DNA of 64,000 nt from Candidatus Iainarchaeum andersonii SCGC AAA011-E11 (GTDB lineage: Archaea; Iainarchaeota; Iainarchaeia; Iainarchaeales; Iainarchaeaceae): assembly GCA_000402355.1 (NCBI GenBank), contig AQRS01000043.1, positions 1 to 64,000 of the forward strand. Direction: 5' to 3'. Shown here in pieces: positions 14,456 to 23,443 of the stretch. The translations under genes and the position numbers were made by a program. A model generated the notes under the pieces. It ran no database searches. It saw only the letters and a list, made by a program, of their open reading frames with translations, and had not been told where the DNA came from. Numbering within the stretch: position 1 is the stretch's first letter; each line of letters starts with the position of its first letter.

Positions 14456-14575
14456 TGAGACTCCCAGAGTTTTCGGGATTTGTTTTTTCGGGATGTTATT
14501 TCCGTACATCGGGTTTTGTTTTATGAGTTCCGATTTTTGTTTTATTGCTTTCAGGAGCTGCATTTCCTCTGATTT
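14456..14575 (-). pseudogene. Inverted middle part of the RelE-like toxin, joined to a helicase frame
   Basis: On the minus strand the sequence encodes LLKAIKQKSELIKQNPMYGN, then NIPKKQIPKTLGVSNLF. This is the conserved middle of the same toxin family whose start lies at 14382 on the plus strand. It directly continues the helicase reading frame (after NRCYKSEE) and then runs backwards over the toxin 5' part. The C-terminal end of the toxin is missing. Confidence 0.6.
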
Positions 14576-15826
14576 ATAGCATCGGTTTAGGAATTCAGTT
14601 ATAATCAATTCATTTGTTTTGTCGTCCATGAAAATATAATCAAATTGTCTTCCTGCCACTTCAAAATGTTCTGGGTCAGCTTCCTGTCTCATTAATTGTG
14701 TTTTCAGGTCTGATGTCAATTCTTTGCCTTTAATGCCGAGGGAAAGTATTTCTGTTTCTATTGCTTGGGCGTTGTATGGAACCAAAACCTTGTCATTTAC
14801 AGCTTCGTCATAAGAGTATTCTACAGTTGGCTTGTTGTTTTTACATTCAAACAGTTCGTAAGTATTTTTTGCTTCATCTTCTCTCGGGGTAGCTGTAAGG
14901 CCGACTTTTATTGCGTCAAAATATTTTTGAATTTGGTTGTTTCTGTCGTATATTGACCTGTGCGCTTCATCAAATATTATGAGATCAAAGAAACCTGGAC
15001 TGTATTTCTTGAATAAACCACTTTTTTCAGTGAGAGTTTGGATTGTTGAGGTGTAAAATCGCGCGTTTTTTGTAAAACCTTTCAAATTTATTTCATGAAC
15101 TGGTTCTCGGAAGTATTTTTTGAATCCGTCGGAGCTTGCTTGATTTGCAAGAGCAACCCTATCAACTAAAAATAAAACGTTTCTGATTCTGTTTCCTTTG
15201 TCTAAAAGGTCTATCAATGCCATTGCCAAACGGGTTTTTCCTGTTCCTGTTGCCATTTGTATGAGTACTGTTCTATTTCCTTTTTCTATATGTTCGGCGA
15301 GTATTTTTAGGTTAAGAACTAGTTTTGGTCTGTCAATTATTTTGTCGTTGATTGGTATTTTGGTTAGGTCTTTTTCGTTTTTGTATAGTTCTTTTCTTCG
15401 TGCTAAATCGTCTTGTGTGAATGGACCACTTACTTTTCTTTCAATTCCTTTTTGGTCTATATAAAACCATTTTTCGCTGTTTGTGAGAAAAATTGGAATT
15501 TTTTCATGTGTTTGGGTTTCAATGTCTTTAGAATAAGTTCTTGCTTGGATTCTGCCTTTTTCCGGATTTTTTGAAAATCGTTTTGTTTCTATTATTGCAA
15601 GTGGCGAATTATTTTCTGTAAGAAGAAGATAGTCTATGAAACGGTCTTTTCCTTTTTCTATATCTTCTTTTTTTCCTCTAAGAACATAGTCTTTTTCAAC
15701 AAAATTTGATTTTACTGAATTGACTTCTTCTTTAATATATTTGCCAATCCAACCCACTTCTTTTAGTTGTTTATCAATTTCTTTTCGGGTTTCTTGTTCG
15801 CTGGACTCATTATGCATTTGGTTCAC
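14573..15826 (-). pseudogene. HsdR-like type I restriction/SF2 helicase, C-terminally truncated
   Basis: About 418 residues remain of a DEAD/HsdR-type protein. An N-terminal nuclease-like region (IDYLLLTENNSPLAIIETKR fits the D...ExK pattern) is followed by Walker A QMATGTGKT, the DEAH motif FDEAHRS and motif III LTATP. It breaks after RQFDYIFMDDKTN...NRCYKS, before the second helicase lobe and the C-terminal domain, and the frame continues into an inverted toxin fragment. No HsdM or HsdS genes are nearby. It is AT-rich relative to its neighbours. Cleavage or translocation activity is not expected. Confidence 0.78.
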
Positions 15827-15883
15827 TTATACCAAACTATAAAGTATATTTCATTTAATAGTTTGTTTTGCTTTTAATGGGAA

Positions 15884-16342
15884 TCACTCAACCCTATTCG
15901 GATTAACCCCTTCCTTCTCCGCCCCAAAAGCAATGCTGGTGTTCGTCCTCTCGATTATTTCCGCATCATCGAAAATCCTGTCAGACCACTTGTCAAGGTC
16001 GCCCATGCTCCTGAATTTCGCAATTATCATAATGTCATAATCCCCGCTTATCCTGTAGAGCGAGCAAACATTTGTGTCCTTGGCCCACTTCTTTTCAGCA
16101 GCCGCCATCTTCCCTGGCTTGACCCTAACATTCACTATTGCTGTCAGGTCATAGCCCACCTTTGCAAGTGCAATTATGGGTGAGCTACCGAGTATAACCC
16201 CCTTCTCCCTTAGCCTCTGCAGCCTGTTGTTCACTGCAGGTGCGGTTATCCCGAGCTCCTCGGCAATCCTCCTCTGGTTGAAGCCAGAAACCTTCAGTAT
16301 CGCGTTTATCGTCTGCCTGTCTTTCTCGTCAATTTTTGCCAT
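15884..16342 (-). CDS. Lrp/AsnC-family transcriptional regulator
   Basis: This 152-residue protein has an N-terminal helix-turn-helix (NQRRIAEELGITAPAVNNRL) and a C-terminal RAM effector domain with the YRISGDYDIMIIAKF strand that binds amino-acid ligands at dimer interfaces. It is divergent from pheA across a 170-base spacer that contains AT-rich promoter sequence for both. Regulation of aromatic amino-acid synthesis in response to phenylalanine or another amino acid is a reasonable inference. Confidence 0.85.
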   Translation of the reverse strand: MAKIDEKDRQTINAILKVSGFNQRRIAEELGITAPAVNNRLQRLREKGVILGSSPIIALAKVGYDLTAIVNVRVKPGKMAAAEKKWAKDTNVCSLYRISGDYDIMIIAKFRSMGDLDKWSDRIFDDAEIIERTNTSIAFGAEKEGVNPNRVE

Positions 16343-16511
16343 TGCATTTCACCTCTCGGTTAAAAAGTAAACCAAAGCCCGAAAATCAGGGCAATTTTTA
16401 TTATTTACTAAACGAAAAGGCTTTTTAACTTAATTAAAATCCAGTTTTTTTGGTTATAATTGATTTTTAAGGTGTTTAGGAGCCAATTAGTATACATTAG
16501 GGGATCGGCAT

Positions 16512-17333
16512 ATGTATGCAAAAAACATGGACATAGCCTACCTTGGGCCAGCAGCTAGCTACAGCCATGAAGCAAGCTTAAAAATATTTGAACAAATAAA
16601 CAATTTTAACCCATTAAAATCTATTGGAACTGTGTTCGCAAGCGTTGATTCCGAAAAAGCAGATTATGGCGTGGTTCCAGTGGAAAACTCCAGTGAAGGC
16701 AGCGTTTCTGTTTCCCTTGATTGCCTCGCAAAACACGAGTTAAAAATTGTGAGAGAAACCACCATCAATGTAAATCACTCGCTGCTCTCAAACAACCCGC
16801 CAGAAGAAATAGAGGTCCTCTATTCACACCCACAGGCATTGAGGCAATGTTCCAACTGGATTAGGAAAAACATGCCGTTCGTGGAACTCGTGGAAGTTTC
16901 AAGCACGGCAAGAGCAGCGGAAATAGCATCCCAACTAAACTGCTCTGCGGCCATTGCATCGGAAAAAGCAGGGCAAATATTCAAACTCAACGTTCTAGCG
17001 ACACGAATACAAGACATGGCTAATAACCAGACAAGATTTGTGGCAATAAGTAAAACTGAGGAGAACCATAGAGAGTCAAACAAAACCTCGCTAATCATTA
17101 CGACAGAACACAATCCTGGAAAACTCATTAGTGCCCTCATGCCCTTCAAAGAACATGGTGTAAACATGCTGCACTTGGAGTCCAGGCCCCTGAAACAAAG
17201 ACCATGGGAATACATGTTCTTCGTTGATGTTGAAGGCAATATAAAAGACTCTAAACTCTCAAAGGTTTTGAAAGAAATTGAGAAAAAAAGCACGAGCCTG
17301 AAAGTACTTGGAAGCTACCAGGCAGTTATCTAA
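16512..17333 (+). CDS. pheA: Prephenate dehydratase
   Basis: The enzyme converts prephenate to phenylpyruvate in phenylalanine synthesis. The catalytic domain begins IAYLGPAASYSHEA and contains the QTRFVAIS motif with the catalytic threonine. The C-terminal ACT domain has LESRPLKQRPWEYMF, the phenylalanine-binding ESRP site for feedback control. At 273 residues it is a normal monofunctional enzyme without chorismate mutase. The start is 16512 or the internal ATG at 16527 (MDIAYLGP). It overlaps the 3' end of the NACHT gene by 4 bases and is divergent from an Lrp regulator. Confidence 0.93.
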   Translation: MYAKNMDIAYLGPAASYSHEASLKIFEQINNFNPLKSIGTVFASVDSEKADYGVVPVENSSEGSVSVSLDCLAKHELKIVRETTINVNHSLLSNNPPEEIEVLYSHPQALRQCSNWIRKNMPFVELVEVSSTARAAEIASQLNCSAAIASEKAGQIFKLNVLATRIQDMANNQTRFVAISKTEENHRESNKTSLIITTEHNPGKLISALMPFKEHGVNMLHLESRPLKQRPWEYMFFVDVEGNIKDSKLSKVLKEIEKKSTSLKVLGSYQAVI

Positions 17334-19441
17334 ACATGCAGCAAAAGGTTGGCTTTCATGCCCCTCAAATTCGCAAGCGCCCTGATGGCATGAGAAACAA
17401 CCCAGTGAATATCGCTCTTAAGCAGGGGAATCAAATCCTGAATAATCTCCTGTTTAAAGGAATTCAAATCAAGTTTAGACTGCTTATTGTCAGTTAAAAA
17501 CATTATCGCTTCAGTTCTCACAATCGGGTCATTATTATTAACGAGCTTCTCCATCTTTTTAACAACCTTTTTACTCTTAAAACCCCGCAAAGCAATCAAA
17601 GCATGGTAGGCTAAGTGCTTATCGCGCGAACTAACGCATTTTAAGAGCAGTTCCTCCGACCCACTGGGTTTGGCTAAACCCAAAAGCCAAGCCAACCTCC
17701 TTTTCTCCAGCTTATTCGTGGTCTCCCTAAACTTACGCAAAAGCAGTTTCCCGCCCATTGTTACCCTGTCATTGACCGGCTGGTCTACAGGCCCCTCTGA
17801 GTACCGCTCAACAAGCTTGTTCAAAATCGCGTCCTGCATGGCCATAGAAATTTTTGTGATTTCCGGAATGCACTGGGCAGCAAGGTAAGAGTTCACCTCA
17901 GACAATTCTACCAATAATTTGGAAGGGTTACTGGAAACGCCGGCCAAAAAAGAAATTGTTTCACGCCACTCTTTCCCTAACACGATTTTTCTGAAGTCCA
18001 TGGAACTTGTTTTTAGTTCTCCTTGTTCCAGCAAACTATTCAGGTGTTTTGCGGCGAAATAACTTTGAAAGGACAAGTGAACAAACCCGTATTTTCCCCT
18101 CCCCGCATATTGCATTACATTACTTGAAACACCAAGATTCTTGAGTTCATGCACATACTTCCTTGAAAAACCCATTTCCTCGCCAGATTTTTCAATCTCC
18201 TCGATTGACATGTGCCTTCCATTAGGAGTCATCCTGAAAGCAATAAAACCAAAAAGTCTCTGGGCATCCTGGACAACCAACTCCATTGAAGGCGCAGAAA
18301 CCTTGGATTCCCACTGGTATAACAATCTCTCCAAAAAACTACGGTATAACTCGCTTTTTGTCTGGCCAGAAAAACTGTCCTCCAAAAACACAATAAGCAT
18401 CATGTTCAAGAGCAAAGGATTAGACGCCAGTTCAAAAAGACTCTTATTTTTTTTAATTTCACGGGTAAAATTAGCCGGGCCATGCGAGCTTTTCAAATAA
18501 GATTCTATCATCTCGCCCGAGAGAGGCTGCAACACAACCGCCTTAAAAGCCAAAGCCTGCATTGGGTCATGAGTTGTTCTGCAGGCAACCACAAACCTGT
18601 TCGCAGGATATTTGCGGGAAAAAGTTTTGATTGCATCCAAAACAAGCGAACCCCTATCCACTTTTTCGAGTTTTATGCTTGTCTCTCCAACAGCTTCATT
18701 GAAACCATCAAAAAGCAACAAAAATTTGCCCTTTTCAAGGGAACCCTCCACGGAATCCAGGTTCATTCTTTCCCCACTAAACTTGGCGACAACCGAGGCA
18801 ATTATTTCAGGGAGCGTTTCTCCAGAGTAACCGGCTAAGTTGAAGTAAACAGGAACAAAACTTTTTTTCCTCAGAGATGTGAAAGCCATTTGCTGTAAAG
18901 CTGTTGTCTTTCCTGAGCCAGGCCCTCCAAGCAAAACCAAAGGAAAAACATTGCCATCCAATAGACTCAAAGCACTCAAAGGCTTACCAAATTCTTCACG
19001 CTCGCCACTCTCGTTTGTGGTCAGGAATTTTACCCGCAATTTGGGCTTATTTGCCACCCGGCTCCTTAGCTCTCCCAAAAAAGCATTGCCATAACTTTTC
19101 AAGTAGCCGCCCGTCGCAATGTCCTGGGTAGCCAATAAACTGGGTGAAGAGCCGGCAACATAAGCGCTTTTCAGGCCCTTAATAAAAACACCCAACTCAT
19201 CGAGCCACTGGGGGTTAACCAGGTATTTATAATCTGCCTTGACAAGAATTTTTTGATCTACCAGCTGTGAAATGACCTTATGAACGGCTTGGTAAGAAAC
19301 AGGGGAGGCAAAAGCCTTGATAACCCTATTATGGATTTCCTTGGATGTTAGAGGCCATTCTTTACTCAAAACACTAATAACCAGGTCCTTGGTAGAACCA
19401 CCCTTTTCCTTCACATCAGGCAAAACTATGCTAATAGCCAT
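17330..19441 (-). CDS. Winged-helix/NACHT/HEAT STAND ATPase, candidate defence or signalling protein
   Basis: This 703-residue STAND protein has three parts. Residues 15-85 are a winged helix of the family seen at 1786 and 2642 (KEWPLTSKEI, SYQAVHK). Residues about 150-480 are a NACHT ATPase with Walker A GGPGSGKTTAL, Walker B LLLFDGFNEA and the later FVHLSFQSYFAAKHL segment. Residues about 580-700 are HEAT-like helical repeats (AYHALIALRGFKSK, SHAIRALANLRG). NACHT proteins with repeat sensors are antiviral in bacteria; here no nuclease or membrane effector is visible, so the winged helix may be the effector or adaptor. It is divergent from a small protein of the same winged-helix family. Start ATG 19441. 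Confidence 0.85.
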   Translation of the reverse strand: MAISIVLPDVKEKGGSTKDLVISVLSKEWPLTSKEIHNRVIKAFASPVSYQAVHKVISQLVDQKILVKADYKYLVNPQWLDELGVFIKGLKSAYVAGSSPSLLATQDIATGGYLKSYGNAFLGELRSRVANKPKLRVKFLTTNESGEREEFGKPLSALSLLDGNVFPLVLLGGPGSGKTTALQQMAFTSLRKKSFVPVYFNLAGYSGETLPEIIASVVAKFSGERMNLDSVEGSLEKGKFLLLFDGFNEAVGETSIKLEKVDRGSLVLDAIKTFSRKYPANRFVVACRTTHDPMQALAFKAVVLQPLSGEMIESYLKSSHGPANFTREIKKNKSLFELASNPLLLNMMLIVFLEDSFSGQTKSELYRSFLERLLYQWESKVSAPSMELVVQDAQRLFGFIAFRMTPNGRHMSIEEIEKSGEEMGFSRKYVHELKNLGVSSNVMQYAGRGKYGFVHLSFQSYFAAKHLNSLLEQGELKTSSMDFRKIVLGKEWRETISFLAGVSSNPSKLLVELSEVNSYLAAQCIPEITKISMAMQDAILNKLVERYSEGPVDQPVNDRVTMGGKLLLRKFRETTNKLEKRRLAWLLGLAKPSGSEELLLKCVSSRDKHLAYHALIALRGFKSKKVVKKMEKLVNNNDPIVRTEAIMFLTDNKQSKLDLNSFKQEIIQDLIPLLKSDIHWVVSHAIRALANLRGMKANLLLHV

Positions 19442-19490
19442 GAAAAGACTATGCAGTTAAATAAATAAAAACTATTACTAGAGCGCTTAA

Positions 19491-19533
19491 AATCAACTTT
19501 TTGGTTGATTCGAAATCAACCGCAGGTATATTA
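19491..19533 (+). promoter_or_regulatory. 19-bp palindromic operator plus TATA box, shared with 27749-27791
   Basis: The perfect palindrome GGTTGATT-CGA-AATCAACC (19503-19521) is followed by GCAGGTATATTA. The TATA box (19527-19533) lies about 24 bases before the TTG at 19554. The same 43 bases with one difference occur upstream of the secreted-protein gene near 27.7 kb. The palindrome also lies between divergent genes, so it could serve the NACHT gene too. Confidence 0.72.
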
Positions 19534-19553
19534 CTTCCCGCGACCAGAGTTAC

Positions 19554-19943
19554 TTGGCGAGCAAGGAAGATTTGAACCAATCCGCGATAATTTTTCGGAA
19601 AGTGCTGAAAATGCCCGATGATTACGCGAAAAACCCATTATTCAGGATTGCCGCAGACAGCACGGAGAAAGCAGTTCCAGAACTCATTCTCGAGCTTTTG
19701 AGCCAAGAATGGCCCCTATCCCCGAAAGGGCTCATGGAAAGGCTCGACACAAAATACTCGCACAAAATCACACTGCAGGGAATGCACAAGGCAATCAAAA
19801 AAATGGAATCACAAAAAATTTTGGCAAAGCACGATTGCTACTACAAACTTGACATGGAGTGGCTGGAGAAAATAGGAAAATTTTCAACCGAGACACTGAA
19901 AAACTACGGGGAAAGCGCGGTAAGGCTCAGGGGGATGCCGTGA
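19554..19943 (+). CDS. Stand-alone winged-helix protein of the EWPLS family
   Basis: This 129-residue protein consists of a 45-residue helical lead and one winged helix with LSQEWPLSPKGLMERL and ITLQGMHKAIKKME, related to the domains in the NACHT protein and the tandem genes at 1-3.5 kb. TTG is used as the start because the TATA box lies 24 bases upstream, which fits leaderless transcription. Divergent placement across a palindrome suggests it regulates itself and perhaps the NACHT gene. No C-terminal effector domain is present. Confidence 0.72.
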   Translation: MASKEDLNQSAIIFRKVLKMPDDYAKNPLFRIAADSTEKAVPELILELLSQEWPLSPKGLMERLDTKYSHKITLQGMHKAIKKMESQKILAKHDCYYKLDMEWLEKIGKFSTETLKNYGESAVRLRGMP

Positions 19944-19961
19944 ACATTTGAAGGTTTTTGT

Positions 19962-21126
19962 ATGACTGGTTTGTTGGTTCCTTATAATGGAGATGTAACT
20001 TTAGTTGATTTTGCTGCAAAAAAAACCAGTTGAAGAGTTTTATGGGCAAGTAAAAAATGATGTTTTGGGTGGCGGCAGGTCGTCTTTCAATTTTCCTTCA
20101 GTGCAAAAGGATTCTCTGAAAGAAGCGATTAGAAAAATGCATGATTGTGGCACAAAGTTCAATTATACTATTAATTCATTGTGTTTTGCTAACAAAGCAT
20201 TCGACCCGGAAATGCAAAAAACTATTTTTTGTCACTTTGATTTTCTCAAGAGTCTTGAAGTGGATTCTGTGACAATAGCAAACCCTCTTGTAATGCTTTT
20301 TGCAAAGGAAAATTTTGACTTCAAAATCTGCGCGTCCGTGGTGCTGGACATAATGAGTCTTGGCCAGGTAAAGTTTTACGAATCATTAGGGGCAAGTCGA
20401 ATAATATTGAGCAAGAATTTGAATAAGAACTACAAGAAAGTCAAAGAAATTTGTGAAAACACTGAATCCAAGATACATTTGATAGTTAACGATCCGTGCC
20501 TTCAACAGTGTCCCTTGAAAAGTTATCACAACCTGACGACAAGTTTTTCCTCGATGAAGACAAATGATTCTAAAAACTATTTTAGTTTTTGTACTTTGAT
20601 GTGCCGAAAGAGAATGCTTGAGAATCCGGAAGAAATTGCTAAATCTTCTTGGATTAGGCCTGAGGATTTGAATATTTACAGAAAAGCTGGTGTCGATAGC
20701 TTTAAGCTTGTTGACAGGAAAGAATCAACGCCTTGGATTAAAAGAGCCATTAAAGCATATTCTAGTGAAAAGTATGATGGGAACCTGGCTAATCTTTGTA
20801 GTTATTTTTCCCCTGTAAAAGGAAATGGAGAAAAAGAGAACAATGCGCTTATACTTATGCGTGATTCAGATGCTACGTTCTCGTGTTTTGAACAAAACAA
20901 GAATAACCTTCGATTCAAGCCTTTTATTGACAACAAAAAGCTTGGCAAATACTCAAAAGCAATGATTTTCACCGATTGTGAACAAAAAAATTGCTTTGAT
21001 TGTGGTTTGTGCAAAGAAGCCGCAGAAAACGCAATAAGCATTGAAACCACGGAAAAAGAAAAGGTGATACACAACATATCCCTTGTTTCAAAAAAACTTA
21101 GTTCAACAGAATTCTGGGTGCATTAA
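19962..21126 (+). pseudogene. U32-family (UbiU/peptidase U32-like) protein with a one-base frameshift
   Basis: The true start is the ATG at 19962 (MTGLLVPYNGDVTLVDF); the frame then shifts at a run of eight A (20018-20025). With seven A the reading continues into PVEEFYGQVKNDVLGGGRSS, the standard N-terminal part of U32 proteins. The rest shows the TIM-barrel pattern, a CLQQCPLKSYH...CTLMCR cysteine set suited to an iron-sulfur cluster, and a C-terminal FDCGLCKEAAEN. U32 proteins act in tRNA or ubiquinone hydroxylation or as putative peptidases. It could be a sequencing error, a decayed gene or programmed slippage. The next gene starts immediately after its stop. Confidence 0.75.
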
Positions 21127-22525
21127 ATGCCTTATACTTTTGTTTATGGAGAAAAAAGATCAATAATCAACCTTGAAGCAAACCTCTTCACCTATCTCAA
21201 CAACAAGAATATCCTTGGAAACGAATTGAACAACATTGCCTGTTATTCAGAAAACAATTTTGCGGAAGTTTATTATGATTCCGGGGAAATAGCTGAACAA
21301 TCAATGATGTCAGAAAAACTTCTTGACCGAGAGATTGCAAAAAAACTCTTGGAAAAAGCAGATGCATCTGCTAATTCATTCAACATTTTTTTGGCAAAAT
21401 TGTCAAACAAGAATTTTTCCAAATCCAGTAATCAGGAATTATTGGAATTATTTAATCGCTATTTTGAACTATTGTCAGGCGTGTTTTCATATTACAGGTT
21501 TTCAAGACCAGAATTTACTGATCCGATGAAAGAAAAAATTGTAGCAGAGTTTAAAGCACTTGGCCTTGGAGAAAAAGAAATCGCCAACATTTTAACTCCT
21601 AAACTCGAAAATCAAATTTCACTTGAAAAAAAAAGCTTTTCTGGAAGCAACAAAAAAAGACTCATCAGAAGCAACCCTCTTAACTCACGCCAAGAAATTT
21701 CCATGGCTTTTCCCCAACACATACAATTGCAGTGAGGCAATAAATTACCTCAAAAAAAGGTCAAAAAAACTTTCCGCAAACTCAAAAGAACAAGGAGAAA
21801 ACACCCGCATTCTGAATGAAAAACGAAAAACAATTACAAGCAACCCTGATTTATCAGAAGAATCCAAGAACACTGCAGCTTTTCTGAGAAATGCAGCAAT
21901 TTCAAGATTAAACCTAAAATGCGCATGGTCGGGAAGCGAGTTCATGGCTTTGCCATTACTCGAAGAAATAAGTGTAAGAATAGGTTTAAACGTAGCAGAT
22001 ATGATGCACTCTTACAGAAATAAAGACATAACTGATTTCCTGCGACATGGCACAAGGCTCTCTGACAACGATGTTTCAGGCAGAAAACAAAAGTATTTTT
22101 ACCAAATTGAAAACAGGGAAACCAGTTTTTATTCCGGCGAACACGCTTCGCTAATGAAAGAGGAGCAATTATCCCCAATTCCGAGTGATGATTTTGTGGT
22201 TGGCAGAGTAGCCTGTCCTGGCATTGTTAACGGAATGGTAAGGATTGTTGCCAATGAAGATATTGAAAGCGTCACGCAAAACCTAAAAGATTTCGAGACA
22301 GGAAGTATTTTGGTTACTACAATGACTCATCCTAACATGATTTTATTGGTCGAAAGGGCTTTGGGAATAATAACGGATGAAGGAGGCATAACTTCTCATG
22401 CTGCTATACTTGCGTTGGAAATGAACAAGCCGTGTCTTGTTGGAACAAAGTTTGCCACAAAAATTTTTAAAAATGGAGACATTGTCAAACTGGATGCCAC
22501 TAATGGCAGGGCGTCAAAAATTTGA
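21127..22525 (+). pseudogene. PEP-utilising mobile-domain protein with a one-base frameshift
   Basis: Two overlapping frames (21127-21735 and from about 21623 to 22525) join into a protein of about 465 residues if one A is removed from the nine-A run at 21626-21634. The C-terminal third has the phosphohistidine swivelling domain of PEP synthase and PPDK, with TDEGGITSHAAIL where the histidine carries phosphate. The N-terminal 300 residues are not a recognised ATP-grasp or PEP-binding domain. It follows the U32-like gene without a gap and is in the same operon. The partner for phosphotransfer is unknown. Confidence 0.68.
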
Positions 22526-22595
22526 GTGGGTTAAGCCATGTTTAAACAGCAAGATTATGTGAAAAGCAAGGTTATTCTAAGAATGGTGGTTTGGA

Positions 22596-23434
22596 TTGGC
22601 TAGGGCTAGGATTCTTTTCAGGTGCAAAAACAAGGTTGGCTTGGTGTGGGATACGTCTTCGGCTGTTTCGGATGGGGGTTTCGATATTCTTTCTTATAAT
22701 TCGTTTGAGGACGTGGCTTTAAACCACTTTTTTATTCGCATTGAGTGCCAATCAGATTCGAATGGCGGTTCGGTTAAGCGGCTAAGTGAGAAAATTGAAG
22801 AGCTCGCTTCGAAGTGTAACAATTCTTGGCACGCTGTATTCGATGCGGATTTGAGAAAAAATGTTGCGATTCTCGTTTCTGGGCAGAACCATTGTTTGGT
22901 GGAGATTTTGCATTTGTGGAGAAGCAGCAAACTTGACATGAACATCAAAGGCGTAATCAGCAACTATGAGAAGCAGAAAAAACTCGCGGATTTTTACGAA
23001 GTCAAATTTGAACATGTAAATATTACTGACGAGGAAAAGAAAGAAAATGAAATTCTCAAATTTGTCGATGACACGGATTTCATCATCCTTGCACGATACA
23101 TGCAGGTACTTTCCCCTCATTTTCTGAAAAGTTATGGAAAACCCATAATCAATGTACACCATTCCCTTTGCCAGTCTTTGACGGGGGAAAAGCATATGAA
23201 AAAGCCCATTCCCGTGGCGTCAAAATAATTGGGGCTTCTGCTCATTTTGTGACTGAGGAACTAGATGGTGGCCCAATAATAAGCCAATGCGTACGGCATG
23301 CAAGCCATGTTGATTCAACATCTGACTTTCGCGATAAGGGAGCCTCAGCGGAACAAGAGGCACTTGTTAATTCGATAAGGCTTTTTCTTAATGATAGAAT
23401 TATAGTGTACAATGGCAAAACATTCATACTTTAG
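22596..23434 (+). pseudogene. purU: Formyltetrahydrofolate deformylase with a one-base frameshift
   Basis: PurU hydrolyses 10-formyl-THF to formate and THF. The first 190 residues match it: an ACT-like N-terminus (RILFRCKNKVGLV), the formyl-transferase core and the active-site IINVHHS. The frame then breaks at 23164-23172, where one base is missing. In the next frame it continues LPVFDGGKAYEKAH and VTEELDGGPII with the catalytic aspartate, to the usual C-terminus. Start TTG 22596. This is the third consecutive gene with a single frameshift, 9 bases before the aldolase gene. Confidence 0.82.
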
Positions 23435-23443
23435 GAGCAAAAC

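Noticed and set aside
14573..15826. Complete type I restriction system
   Set aside because: No methylase or specificity gene is nearby and the helicase lacks its second lobe and C-terminus.
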